Part shown: piece after piece, positions 26,705-35,762 of the stretch | How positions within the stretch are numbered: position 1 is the stretch's first letter | How the letters are laid out: each line of letters starts with the position of its first letter | NCBI RefSeq assembly: GCF_902498845.1 | Contig: NZ_CABVLM010000018.1 | Span: 1 to 64,000 of the forward strand | Direction of reading: 5' to 3' | Source of the DNA: Pseudoalteromonas rhizosphaerae | GTDB lineage: Bacteria > Pseudomonadota > Gammaproteobacteria > Enterobacterales > Alteromonadaceae | DNA: 64,000 nucleotides | The notes under the pieces: generated by a model | The model's database searches: none | Seen by the model: only the letters and a program-made list of their open reading frames with translations | Told to the model about the DNA's origin: nothing | Position numbers and translations under genes: made by a program

Positions 26705-27514
26705 ATGCAAGGCACTATCAAAAAATTAAAATCATCGCTAACACAACCGATTCAGTATCATTTGCCTGTGGGTGATGAGTTGGTCGATCTTAATGCCTAT
26801 ATTGGCAAGCAACTTACACTGACTTTTAATGGCGCTATTGTATGTTCTAGCTGCGGTAAAAAAACCAAAAAAAGTTACTCGCAAGGTCATTGTTTTGTAT
26901 GTATGCGTAAGCTTGCTAGCTGCGATATGTGCATTATGAAACCTGAAACATGTCACTTTGACCAAGGTACTTGTCGTGAGCCACAGTGGGGCGAAGAAAA
27001 CTGTATGATCCCACATTATGTCTATCTTGCGAACACGTCAGGGCTGAAAGTGGGGATCACCCGTCATACACAAATTCCAACCCGCTGGATTGATCAAGGT
27101 GCAACGCAAGCACTGCCAATATTCAAAGTACAAACGCGCTTACAATCAGGATTAGTTGAAGTTGCCTTAGCACAATTTATTGCCGATAAAACCAATTGGC
27201 GTAATATGCTCAAAGGACAAAGCGATGTCCTTGATTTAAAAGCTGCTGCGGCAGAACTTATTCCACAAATTGCCGATAAACTAAATGAACTTGCAGAGCT
27301 CTTTGGTGCTACAGCGATAGAACAACTTGATGAAGAAGTGGTTGAATTAGAGTTTCCAGTTACTACCTACCCAACCAAAATCAGTTCATTTAATTTTGAT
27401 AAAGAACCGGTCGTCAGTGGTATTTTAAACGGTATTAAAGGCCAGTACTTGATCTTTGATACTGGCGTTATCAACATTCGTAAATTTACTTCTTACGATA
27501 TCACCGTAGGTTGA
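26705..27514 (+). CDS. DUF2797 zinc-binding protein
   Basis: 269 residues, cytoplasmic. Four Cys pairs in the first half (CSSCG, CFVCM, CDMC and a C..C pattern around CHFDQGTC, about 38-95) suggest zinc sites. Immediately after comes HYVYLANTSGLKVGITR (about 103-119), which resembles the start of a GIY-YIG nuclease fold. The family is widespread in bacteria and has no assigned function that I know of. Its 3' end overlaps the convergent GGDEF/EAL gene by 22 bases. Confidence 0.8.
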   Translation: MQGTIKKLKSSLTQPIQYHLPVGDELVDLNAYIGKQLTLTFNGAIVCSSCGKKTKKSYSQGHCFVCMRKLASCDMCIMKPETCHFDQGTCREPQWGEENCMIPHYVYLANTSGLKVGITRHTQIPTRWIDQGATQALPIFKVQTRLQSGLVEVALAQFIADKTNWRNMLKGQSDVLDLKAAAAELIPQIADKLNELAELFGATAIEQLDEEVVELEFPVTTYPTKISSFNFDKEPVVSGILNGIKGQYLIFDTGVINIRKFTSYDITVG

Positions 27515-30009
27515 TTTTGCAGCTGATAAAATTCAAACCATTGCCGCTGCGTTAACGGGCGGCAATAGTAATAGCCTTGGATCACATCGCAGCCTAAATC
27601 CAATAAGTAACTATACTGGGCAAGCTTTTCAACCCCTTCAGCGATAACTTGTAAATTAAGACTATTCGCCATTGCCACTATCGCGGCAACAATCTCACTA
27701 TTACCGTATTCATCGGGTACTTTAGCAATAAAGCTGGCATCTATCTTTAATGTATCTATGGGTAATTTTGTAAGGTAACTCAGTGCCGAATAGCCGGTAC
27801 CAAAGTCATCTAGCGCAATCTGTATGCCCATTTTTTTAAGTTGCCACAACTCTCTTTTCGCCTGACTAAACGAGCTAATAAAACTACTTTCAGTTAACTC
27901 TATTTCAAGACAATTTCCCGATAAATTATAGCGCTGGAGCATTTTTTCAACGTTACTTGATAAACTTCCCTGACTAAGATGGCAAGCTGAGATATTAATT
28001 GCCAACCGACCAGCCGTTATTCCTTGTTGTTGCCATAATGCCAATTGCATGCCTGCATTATTGAGCACCCAGAGATCCAGCTTTACAATTAGACCGAGTT
28101 CTTCCGCCAATGGAATAAACTGTGCAGGCGATATTATGCCAAGCGCGGGATCTTGCCAACGTAAGAGTGCTTCAACACCTTTGATAGCTTTACTTCTTAA
28201 ACACTGTTTAGGCTGAAAATATAGTTCAAATTCATCATTTTCGAGCGCATATTGAAACCGGCTCATCATCGCCAAGCGCTCTAAAGAGCGTGCATTCATC
28301 GATGCTTTAAATAACTGAAATGAGTTTCTACCCACTTCTTTAGAGCGATACATGGCAATATCAGCATGTTTTAGTAAAGTTTCACTATCGAGACCATCAT
28401 CAGGATAGACCGCTGCACCGATTGATGCTGTCGCGCCTACCTCAAGCCCTTCGAGCTGAAAAGGAGTGTTTAAGTTATTTAAAATTTGATCGGCTAAACT
28501 AATCACAGCGCTAATGTCTTCAATCTCGCACAGCACCACAAATTCGTCGCCACCTAAACGTGCTAAAGTATCACCTTCACATAATACGTTTTGCAGCCGT
28601 ATTGCCACCATTTTTAATAACTCATCCCCAGCGCTATGCCCTAAGCTATCATTGATTTCCTTAAACCGATCTAGGTCAATAAACATCACCGCTAACATGT
28701 CGTTATTACGATGTGCAGCAGCTAATGCCATGGTTAATCTGTCATTAAATAAACGTCTATTAGGCAAGCCTGTTAGCTCATCAAAATAAGCTAACTGAAC
28801 GATTTTGTCTTCTGCAGTTTTACGTTCAGTGATATCGCTAAAAATCGCCGCATACACTAGCTCATCATCATTTGGCTCGCGGATAGCAATAATAGTTAGC
28901 CATTCAACATACAAATCACCATTTTTTTTACGATTGCATATTTCCCCTTGCCATACACCAGTTTGGGTAATGGATTGCCACATTTTTACGTAGAAATTTT
29001 TACCGTGCTTTCCGGAGCTTAGAATTCTAGGGTGTTTGCCGACCACTTCATATTCTTGATAGCCAGTAAGGGCGGCAAAAGCAGGATTAACTTGCATGAT
29101 CACACCATCTTGTTGGGTGATCATAATGCCATCAAGTGACGCATCAATTATTTTATTCGCGAGATACAAATTACGCTGTGAATGCTGAAGATCCATATCA
29201 CGTTGTTCAAGTACTTTTTCAAGATCACTGCAATAGGCGCTTTCTATTTCATTAACAAGATGCTCAATGGCGAGCACTCCTTTAATCTCCAAATCGTCAC
29301 TGACCACTAAATGGCGTACATTGTTAGTAGACATTAACCGATATGCATCGAATAAACTGCTTTTTGAGCTTACCCGATACAAGGGCCGACTTGCAAAACT
29401 CCAACATGACGCATTACTATCGGGTTCGACGATCAAATGCAGTAAATCTCGCTGGGTGATAATGCCATGTTCGTCTTGCTGCTGGTTATACACTAAAATA
29501 ACTTGGGCGGTTCGCTCGCGCATCATTTCAACGCCTTCACTGAGCGTCAAATAACTAGGTACCACTAACACATCTTTATGATATTGCTCTTTGATTGGTC
29601 TAAATTGTAAATAGTGATCAAGCCCTTGATTACGTACAATATCACTAATACTAATAACGCCGCATGGTAGCTCATCATCATCCACAACTAATAAATGACG
29701 AACACTGTGTTGATAAAAAATAAGCGCGGCATCACACAATAATTGCTGACAGGAGATTTTCAATACAGGGCTACTCATTACACTTTGAATTTCAATATGT
29801 TTAAGGTTGCTGTCAGTAAAATCTAGTTTAATGCAATCTGCTTCAGTCCAAATACCAACGATTTCTTGCCGTTTTTTTATAAAAATTGCACTTATATTAT
29901 GAACCTGCATCAACCGTACAGCATCAACTAAAGAGGTATCGGTGGAACAACATACTAATTTCCTTGAAAAGATATCTGATACCTGTTGAGGGTGGCGAGT
30001 TTGTTTCAT
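27493..30009 (-). CDS. CBS-CBS-PAS-GGDEF-EAL cyclic-di-GMP signalling protein
   Basis: 838 residues, apparently cytoplasmic (no membrane helix). Four CBS motifs at the N terminus (about 5-260; for example NISAIFIKKRQEIVGIWTEAD and NNVRHLVVSDDLEIKGVLAIE), then PAS (about 287-395), GGDEF with intact ARLGGDEFVVL near 485, and EAL with EALLRWQDP near 613, NISACHLS, ELTESSF, DDFGTGYSALSYL, KIDASFI and IAEGVE. No RxxD inhibitory site five residues before GGDEF. Both active sites look complete. CBS pairs usually bind adenine nucleotides, so energy state may control turnover; that is inference. Confidence 0.9.
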   Translation of the reverse strand: MKQTRHPQQVSDIFSRKLVCCSTDTSLVDAVRLMQVHNISAIFIKKRQEIVGIWTEADCIKLDFTDSNLKHIEIQSVMSSPVLKISCQQLLCDAALIFYQHSVRHLLVVDDDELPCGVISISDIVRNQGLDHYLQFRPIKEQYHKDVLVVPSYLTLSEGVEMMRERTAQVILVYNQQQDEHGIITQRDLLHLIVEPDSNASCWSFASRPLYRVSSKSSLFDAYRLMSTNNVRHLVVSDDLEIKGVLAIEHLVNEIESAYCSDLEKVLEQRDMDLQHSQRNLYLANKIIDASLDGIMITQQDGVIMQVNPAFAALTGYQEYEVVGKHPRILSSGKHGKNFYVKMWQSITQTGVWQGEICNRKKNGDLYVEWLTIIAIREPNDDELVYAAIFSDITERKTAEDKIVQLAYFDELTGLPNRRLFNDRLTMALAAAHRNNDMLAVMFIDLDRFKEINDSLGHSAGDELLKMVAIRLQNVLCEGDTLARLGGDEFVVLCEIEDISAVISLADQILNNLNTPFQLEGLEVGATASIGAAVYPDDGLDSETLLKHADIAMYRSKEVGRNSFQLFKASMNARSLERLAMMSRFQYALENDEFELYFQPKQCLRSKAIKGVEALLRWQDPALGIISPAQFIPLAEELGLIVKLDLWVLNNAGMQLALWQQQGITAGRLAINISACHLSQGSLSSNVEKMLQRYNLSGNCLEIELTESSFISSFSQAKRELWQLKKMGIQIALDDFGTGYSALSYLTKLPIDTLKIDASFIAKVPDEYGNSEIVAAIVAMANSLNLQVIAEGVEKLAQYSYLLDLGCDVIQGYYYCRPLTQRQWFEFYQLQNQPTVIS

Positions 30010-30088
30010 AATATTCGTCCTTAGTATAATACGAACTATAATTATATTATTATATTGCTCGCGCTATTTGATACAGGACAATAAATAC

Positions 30089-30385
30089 ATGCATACTTAC
30101 TTCCCTTACTTGATAAGTAGTGACAACGAGCTAGAAATTATTAATGAACAACGGGATTTAAATGACTATCTACACAGTTTAACCGCTGAACAACAGCAGC
30201 ACTGTGTGATATTGAATAAACAAGGCGAATATTTTGATTTAGCATTTAACCTTGCAACACCGCTGACTAATATAGAGTTAGCTCGCAGAGTAACGCAGCA
30301 CTTAGCACAAGAAGGACACTGCTGCTTAACTAAAATAACCAGCCTAACAGCTCCCCAAGCATTTGATCTATTAGGAATAAAATAA
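30089..30385 (+). CDS. Hypothetical protein
   Basis: 98 residues from ATG 30089, with CAGGAC upstream; an in-frame TTG seven codons earlier is the alternative. Soluble, Leu- and Gln-rich, with a CC pair near residue 80 (GHCCLTK). No signal peptide, helix or known motif. Divergent from the CBS-PAS-GGDEF-EAL gene. Family not recognised. Confidence 0.6.
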   Translation: MHTYFPYLISSDNELEIINEQRDLNDYLHSLTAEQQQHCVILNKQGEYFDLAFNLATPLTNIELARRVTQHLAQEGHCCLTKITSLTAPQAFDLLGIK

Positions 30386-30462
30386 AAATAATTTTTTACT
30401 GCAACTTTTTTAGCTAAAACGCGTAATTGCTCTTCGATACATAATAATTAAGAGAGTAATTA

Positions 30463-32469
30463 ATGAAAATTAGTAAAATAGCACGTTTAGTTGCATCAGC
30501 CGTTTTATCCATGAGTTTAGTCGCGTGTGGTGGCAGCGATAACAATAAAGAACAGCAAACCCCACCAGCGACTTCAACGCCGGTAACCCCGCCGGCCAAA
30601 CCAAGTAGTATTGAATTTCCTGAACAATCCGTAATACCAAAAATGGTAACACTGGATGAAAAGGGAACTATCTTTATCAGTGAGCTTGGCTTATCTCTTT
30701 ATCTTTTTGATAATGATTCACAAAATAAATCGACCTGTAATGCAGAGCAAGGTGCCGAAGCAGGTAAAAGCAATGATAAAAGTAGCTGTGCAGCAATATG
30801 GCCTCCTTTGCTTGCAGACCAACAACGCCCTGAAAATGCGCAGTTTTCGACTATTGAGCGTAACGATGGTACTTTTCAATGGGCATGGAATGGTCATCCG
30901 CTATACCAGTACACCGGTGATAGTAGCGAAGGCGATACAAATGGAGATGGTTTAAATAATATATGGCATTTATCTCGCCCTAACCCAATTGCAATGAATT
31001 CTACCCAGCTAATGGCTAATGGCGTTGTAGTGAGTGCAACGTCTGCCTCTGAGGTATTAGAGCTCGCGCGAGTCAATAAAGATCAATTTAGCTTATACAC
31101 TTTTGATTTAGACGAACTGAATAAAGCCAATTGCACCAGTGATAACTGTGTTAATACATGGCCCCCAGTTATGGCTGATGCTGGCGCTCATATCGACGGT
31201 AAGCTGTCGTTAGTTGAACGTGGTGAGCTAAAACAGTGGGCTTATAATGGAAAGCCATTATATTTATTTGCTAATGATAAAACTAAAGATGACAAACTTG
31301 GCGATAACCTTGGCAACGTTTGGCACTTAGCAACCACTGAACCTGCAACGTTCAGAACTAATGATGCAGGAACCCTGCTTAGTGCTAATGGAGAAGTATT
31401 AATACCCGAAGCTGATAAAGCAAGCAAAGCTAATCTCGATCAATTCACGTTATATACTTTTGATAACGACGCTGATAACACATCAAACTGCAATGATGAT
31501 TGCGCCGTTACTTGGCCACCCTTTTTAGCGGATGAGCAAAGTAAAGCCACTGGTGATTTTACAATGTTTACCCGTGCAGATGGATTCAAGCAGTGGGCAT
31601 ACAAAACTAAACCTGTGTACTTTTTTAAAAACGACACTGCTAAAGGGCAAACTAATGGCGATGGTTTAGGCGGTGTTTGGCATGTTATTACCCCTGCGGC
31701 TGATAAAGCTCCGTCAGTTGCGAGTACGCAATTTAAACAAGAGCAAACAAACCTAGGGCAAAGCGTTACAGTATCTGGCAATGTGCTCGTCCTGTTAAGA
31801 GATGATAACGGTAAACTCACGCCTACAATAAAAGATAAATCAGACTTTGCTTTATATATATTTAACGTTGATGACATCAACGCCTCAAATTGCAATTCTG
31901 ACCAATGTATTGATACATGGCCACCACTGCTTGCAAATAGCGAAGACCAAGCGAACGGGCCATACAGCATTATCGATAGAGCTGATGGCTTCAAACAGTG
32001 GGCTATAAATGGCAAACCGCTTTACTTCTTTACGCCTGATACTGACGCGCAAACAACGGCTGGTGAAGGCGTAGGCGATGTTTGGTACGTTGCACGTCCA
32101 GCTCCTGTTCGCTTACTTAACCACGCTAGTAAAGGCACGTTCTTTGTTGCCAACTCCCCGACAGAAAATAGCCTAGGTAAAAATGCAGAGGCACAAAACA
32201 ACTTAACCTTATATACCTTTGATGTTGATGTGAAAGACTCAGGGCAATCTACATGTATGGGCAGCTGTGCAACTACATGGCCGCCTCTTTATGCCAATGA
32301 CAATGATCAAGCAACTGGCTTATTTAGCATTATAGAGCGCAATGAAGATGACGGTAGTAAAAAACGTCAATGGGCTTATAAAGGTAAACCGCTTTATTTC
32401 TTTACTGCAGATAGCAAGCAGGGCGACACCTTTGGTGACTACGCGCAATGGCCTCTAGCTCGTCAATAA
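30463..32469 (+). CDS. Lipoprotein with five COG4315-type (Lipoprotein_15) repeats
   Basis: 668 residues. Lipoprotein signal MKISKIARLVASAVLSMSLVAC with lipobox LVAC, followed by a flexible Pro/Thr linker. Five repeats of about 115 residues follow, each with (S/T/A)LY(T/L/I)F, one or two Cys near a conserved TWPP, a QWA(Y/W)xGxPLY motif and a WH-type or WY end. This is the secreted repeat of COG4315/PF03640, whose function is unknown. Each unit has a Cys pair, perhaps a disulfide. First gene of a co-directional envelope cluster with two c-type heme proteins, which raises the possibility of a redox role. Confidence 0.85.
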   Translation: MKISKIARLVASAVLSMSLVACGGSDNNKEQQTPPATSTPVTPPAKPSSIEFPEQSVIPKMVTLDEKGTIFISELGLSLYLFDNDSQNKSTCNAEQGAEAGKSNDKSSCAAIWPPLLADQQRPENAQFSTIERNDGTFQWAWNGHPLYQYTGDSSEGDTNGDGLNNIWHLSRPNPIAMNSTQLMANGVVVSATSASEVLELARVNKDQFSLYTFDLDELNKANCTSDNCVNTWPPVMADAGAHIDGKLSLVERGELKQWAYNGKPLYLFANDKTKDDKLGDNLGNVWHLATTEPATFRTNDAGTLLSANGEVLIPEADKASKANLDQFTLYTFDNDADNTSNCNDDCAVTWPPFLADEQSKATGDFTMFTRADGFKQWAYKTKPVYFFKNDTAKGQTNGDGLGGVWHVITPAADKAPSVASTQFKQEQTNLGQSVTVSGNVLVLLRDDNGKLTPTIKDKSDFALYIFNVDDINASNCNSDQCIDTWPPLLANSEDQANGPYSIIDRADGFKQWAINGKPLYFFTPDTDAQTTAGEGVGDVWYVARPAPVRLLNHASKGTFFVANSPTENSLGKNAEAQNNLTLYTFDVDVKDSGQSTCMGSCATTWPPLYANDNDQATGLFSIIERNEDDGSKKRQWAYKGKPLYFFTADSKQGDTFGDYAQWPLARQ

Positions 32470-32480
32470 TAAACAATAAA

Positions 32481-32501
32481 AAGCCGGATTCTATCCGGCT
32501 T
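32481..32501 (+). terminator. Hairpin between the repeat lipoprotein and cytochrome genes
   Basis: AAGCCGGAT TCT ATCCGGCTT is a perfect 9-bp stem, 11 bases after the lipoprotein stop. The tail TATATAAGG is not T-rich, and the next gene's ribosome site follows at once, so it probably attenuates rather than ends transcription. Confidence 0.6.
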
Positions 32502-32518
32502 ATATAAGGTTTTTAATA

Positions 32519-33361
32519 ATGAAAGTTCAATTCTTTATTGTTTGTTTGCTTCTGTTACAAACACTTACTGGGTGTGGTGCTGGCGATGGTAGCTCCTTAA
32601 ATGCCAATGGTCAGTTACCACCTGAAGCAACCGGTGATAAACCCTCTGCTGATCCTGATGATGATGTAAACAAACCTATCCCACCTGAAAATGATAACAA
32701 CGCCGCAACACTTAGCTTGTTACAGGAAACTATTTTTACACCTATTTGCTCTGTCTGCCATTCGGGTGCAAACGCTCCTTATGGATTGCAGTTTGATACT
32801 TTAGACAACACGGCTAAAAATCTAATAAATGTGCAAGCAATTGGTAACTCTGAATTTTTAAGAGTTACCCCTGGAAATAAAGAAAACAGCTTCATTTATT
32901 TAAAAGTGATGGGTGATCCGCGAGCTGGGAACAGAATGCCGCTTAATCAGCCTGCTTTGTCAAATGAAAGCATCGCAGCTATTGGTCAATGGATTGATAA
33001 CGGTGCAAATATTGAGGTCAATAATGCATCTTTATTTATTACCAGTATCAATCAAAAAAACATTCAAAACACTGTAGAAATAAATATTAATTTTAGTGTT
33101 GATGTAGACAAATCAACACTAACTGCTGATCAAATTTTGATATACCAAGATAAAGAGCCGTTATCTGAACCCTATGAGCTGATATGGAAAAGCAATCGAT
33201 TAGTAAATATAAAAATTCAAAAACCAACAACCCCGACAGCATTAAAATTGATAATAAATGACAACTCATTGAGCTCTGTTATGAGTACTTTTGGGCAACA
33301 ATTAGACGGTAATTCTGATGGTCAACCAGGCGGAGCATTCAATTATGAAACACGTTTTTAA
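32519..33361 (+). CDS. c-type cytochrome lipoprotein
   Basis: 280 residues. Signal with lipobox LTGC (cysteine about 19), an acidic low-complexity linker, then a heme-binding CSVCH motif near 77-81 and a likely Met axial ligand in NRMPL near 140, so one c-type heme in a domain resembling those fused to planctomycete-type cytochromes. The C-terminal part (about 165-280) is beta-rich and Ig-like (FSVDVDKSTLTADQILIYQ). AAGG upstream of ATG. The 3' end overlaps the next gene's ATG by 17 bases, indicating coupled translation. Confidence 0.8.
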   Translation: MKVQFFIVCLLLLQTLTGCGAGDGSSLNANGQLPPEATGDKPSADPDDDVNKPIPPENDNNAATLSLLQETIFTPICSVCHSGANAPYGLQFDTLDNTAKNLINVQAIGNSEFLRVTPGNKENSFIYLKVMGDPRAGNRMPLNQPALSNESIAAIGQWIDNGANIEVNNASLFITSINQKNIQNTVEININFSVDVDKSTLTADQILIYQDKEPLSEPYELIWKSNRLVNIKIQKPTTPTALKLIINDNSLSSVMSTFGQQLDGNSDGQPGGAFNYETRF

Positions 33362-34427
33362 ACTCTTTTTAGTCATCGCCACTTTTGGTTTTAGTTTACC
33401 AGTGCTAGCGGAACCTTATATAGCCTATAAAAATAATCTAAAGTGTGGCACCTGTCATGTGAACCCTAACGGTGGTGGTTTACGAACCAGCTTTGGCAAT
33501 TTATATGGTCATGCAATGCTGCCCGTTGACCAGCTAAAATTAAGCTCTGCAGATATAGGAAAAATTAGCGACTATTTACAACTAGGCGGAAATTTCCGTA
33601 GTAACCTAGAATACAGTAAAGATGAAAACGACGTAAAAAGTGAAAATGCCTCGTTTAGAATTGACTCCGCGCAACTTTATTTAGCATTAAGCGCAAAAGA
33701 GCTGGGAATGACTTTTTATCTTGACCAGCAAATCGCACCGGGTGCGGCTGTAAACCGCGAAGCTTTTGCCATGTATAAATTTAAAAATAACCACTTTATA
33801 AAAGTGGGCAAAATGTATATCCCCTTTGGTATTCGTCTCGAAGATGATTCTGCTTATGTTAGACAAGCCACTGGGTTTAACTTTGATAGCAGCGATAACG
33901 GTATAGAAGTTGGGCTAGATTACACAAAAACAACGGTTAATATATTCGTATCAAATGGCACCAGCTCGGTCAGTAATGACGACAATAAATTTTTATATGG
34001 TATTCGCGGTGAGCATCTATTTGACAATATGCGGATTGGCAGCACCTTGGTGTTAAATGACAGTGATACATCACAACAAAAAATACTAAACGTATACGGT
34101 GCCTATACTATTGCTGATTTTACGCTTTTAAGTGAATTAGATTGGATCAAGACACAACAAAATGGCGTTGATAATAGCCAACTTGTTGGCCTATTTGAAA
34201 TCAACTATCAATGGCAGCAAGGGGTCAATATAAAGCTAACTTCAGAGTATTTTGATCCTAATACTGATATTGATGAAGACCAAGAAACCCGCTTCTCTTT
34301 AATTGGTGAATATACGCCAATATCCCATATACAGTTAAGAGCAGGGGTGCGGATCGCAGATAGTATTCCACAGTTTAAACAACGAAATAACGATAAGTTA
34401 TTTTTACAAACACACTTCTATTTTTAG
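33345..34427 (+). CDS. Outer-membrane barrel protein with N-terminal heme motif
   Basis: 360 residues from ATG 33345 (MKHVFKLFLVIATFGFSLPVLA is a signal peptide; an in-frame start nine codons upstream would spoil it). Just after cleavage comes KCGTCHVNPNGGG, a c-type heme motif. From about 75 to the end the sequence alternates like a porin barrel and finishes LFLQTHFYF with a terminal Phe. Such heme-plus-barrel proteins are usually annotated hypothetical. Together with the preceding cytochrome lipoprotein, it could carry electrons across the outer membrane; that is inference. Confidence 0.78.
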   Translation: MKHVFKLFLVIATFGFSLPVLAEPYIAYKNNLKCGTCHVNPNGGGLRTSFGNLYGHAMLPVDQLKLSSADIGKISDYLQLGGNFRSNLEYSKDENDVKSENASFRIDSAQLYLALSAKELGMTFYLDQQIAPGAAVNREAFAMYKFKNNHFIKVGKMYIPFGIRLEDDSAYVRQATGFNFDSSDNGIEVGLDYTKTTVNIFVSNGTSSVSNDDNKFLYGIRGEHLFDNMRIGSTLVLNDSDTSQQKILNVYGAYTIADFTLLSELDWIKTQQNGVDNSQLVGLFEINYQWQQGVNIKLTSEYFDPNTDIDEDQETRFSLIGEYTPISHIQLRAGVRIADSIPQFKQRNNDKLFLQTHFYF

Positions 34428-34435
34428 CTCTAACA

Positions 34436-34477
34436 GGCTCCATTTAAAGCGCTGTATACTCCGTTTTAAATGGAGCC
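34436..34477 (+). promoter_or_regulatory. Perfect 13-bp inverted repeat before the ECF sigma gene
   Basis: GGCTCCATTTAAA (34436-34448) and TTTAAATGGAGCC (34465-34477) are exact inverted copies around 16 bases. The right arm ends 14 bases before the sigma-factor ATG and touches its ribosome site. It may be a terminator/attenuator after the barrel gene or an operator. Confidence 0.6.
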
Positions 34478-34491
34478 AAGGTAAAATTAAT

Positions 34492-35040
34492 ATGAATAAA
34501 GAAAACCTACCTGACTTGATTGCTAAAGTCGCTTTGCGGGATCAGCAAGCATTTAGAAATCTGTACGAACAAACGTCTGGTAAATTGCTCAGTATTGCAT
34601 ATCGAATTTTAAATAATCGAGACAATGCCAACGAAATTCTACAAGAAGCCTTCGTGCAGATTTGGTATAACGCTAATGAGTTTAGAGCAGCCAAAGCAGA
34701 GCCTTTCACATGGATGGCGGCCATCGTTAGATACCGATGTTACGATCGAATTCGTAGTGAAAACAGACGTGTTGAAAGTAAACTAACAACCGATACAAAT
34801 GAAGACGAAGAGCACTTAACAACTAACGACCAAGCTACAACGTTATTGTGCGATATAGGACAACAGCTAGAAGATTGTCTAAATCAATTAGAGCAGTTAC
34901 AACGAGACAGTGTTTTAATGGCTTACTATCATGGATTTAGCCGTGATGAGATCGCAATTAAATTAAAGAAGCCGTTAAATACAGTGAAGTCTTGGTTAAA
35001 ACGAGGATTAACGAGGTTACAACAATGCCTAGCACAATAA
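34492..35040 (+). CDS. ECF-family RNA polymerase sigma factor
   Basis: 182 residues. Region 2 (LLSIAYRILNNRDNANEILQEAFVQIWYNA and WMAAIVRYRCYDRIR) and region 4 (MAYYHGFSRDEIAIKLKKPLNTVKSWLKRGL) are joined by a short linker, the ECF pattern. It overlaps by 16 bases the downstream anti-sigma gene, which is the usual pairing. It resembles the sigmaK/RskA group. Likely targets are its own operon and the neighbouring envelope genes, but no target promoter motif was identified. Confidence 0.92.
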   Translation: MNKENLPDLIAKVALRDQQAFRNLYEQTSGKLLSIAYRILNNRDNANEILQEAFVQIWYNANEFRAAKAEPFTWMAAIVRYRCYDRIRSENRRVESKLTTDTNEDEEHLTTNDQATTLLCDIGQQLEDCLNQLEQLQRDSVLMAYYHGFSRDEIAIKLKKPLNTVKSWLKRGLTRLQQCLAQ

Positions 35041-35762
35041 AACGTTATCAAAACCAAGCGTTAATAGAGCACCTTGCACAGCAATATGTGCTCGGTACAC
35101 AACCAATACGAGTTCGTAAGCGGATCTCACGTTTAAGAATGCAATACACAGCATTAGACCAACGAATAGATTATTGGGAACAAAAATTTGCCCCTCTAAA
35201 TAATAAAACACCTGAGATTTCGCCAAAAAAAACCACTTTAAAAGCGATTGAACAGCAATTACAGTTTAATCAAAAAACCAAAAGTAGTTTTCATAACTGG
35301 TTTGGCCTTGGCTTTTATCAAGCAACGAGCGCTTTGTCTGTATTTTTTTTAGCGCTAGCCCTGTTCGTATTGCAACCAAAAGATAAAACCGATCCTCTTA
35401 GCTACTTGGCTGTTATGAATGATACAAATCAGCAACCACAATTGGTTGCAGCGACTTATGGAAATAGCCGTACCCTATCCATTGAGCTTATTGATACACC
35501 AACAGTCCCTAATGAAATGAGTTTAGAACTATGGGTGACCTCAAAAACAGATAAACAGGTACGAAGTTTAGGTGTTATTCCTACTACCAGTAATATATTT
35601 AATCGCCCTCTTAGCGAACCTGAGTGGCGCTTAATTAAAGACTCTGAAAACTTACTACTTACTTTAGAAGAAAAGGGTGGCTCGTCCATTGGTGAGCCAA
35701 TGGGCGTACAAGTATCTAAAGGTCCTTGTATCAGAATGGCTGGCTGGCAGGAAAATTCATGA
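35025..35762 (+). CDS. RskA-type anti-sigma factor
   Basis: 245 residues from ATG 35025, which has GAGG eight bases upstream. An N-terminal sigma-binding region (LAQQYVLGTQPIRVRKRI...IDYWEQKFAPL) matches COG5343 anti-sigma factors; one membrane helix lies near 95-115 (ALSVFFLALALFVL), and the C-terminal periplasmic RskA domain ends with EPMGVQVSKGPC. It would hold the ECF sigma factor at the inner membrane until a signal triggers release. The stop codon overlaps the start of the next gene (ATGA). Confidence 0.88.
   Translation: MPSTIKRYQNQALIEHLAQQYVLGTQPIRVRKRISRLRMQYTALDQRIDYWEQKFAPLNNKTPEISPKKTTLKAIEQQLQFNQKTKSSFHNWFGLGFYQATSALSVFFLALALFVLQPKDKTDPLSYLAVMNDTNQQPQLVAATYGNSRTLSIELIDTPTVPNEMSLELWVTSKTDKQVRSLGVIPTTSNIFNRPLSEPEWRLIKDSENLLLTLEEKGGSSIGEPMGVQVSKGPCIRMAGWQENS

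Noticed and set aside
31440..32015. 191-codon minus-strand frame opposite the repeat lipoprotein
   Set aside because: It mirrors the repeated lipoprotein gene, has no ribosome site and matches no family, so it is treated as a shadow.
34992..35024. Upstream start for the anti-sigma gene giving 11 extra residues
   Set aside because: The ATG at 35025 has a GAGG ribosome site and gives the usual sigma/anti-sigma overlap; the extension has no support.
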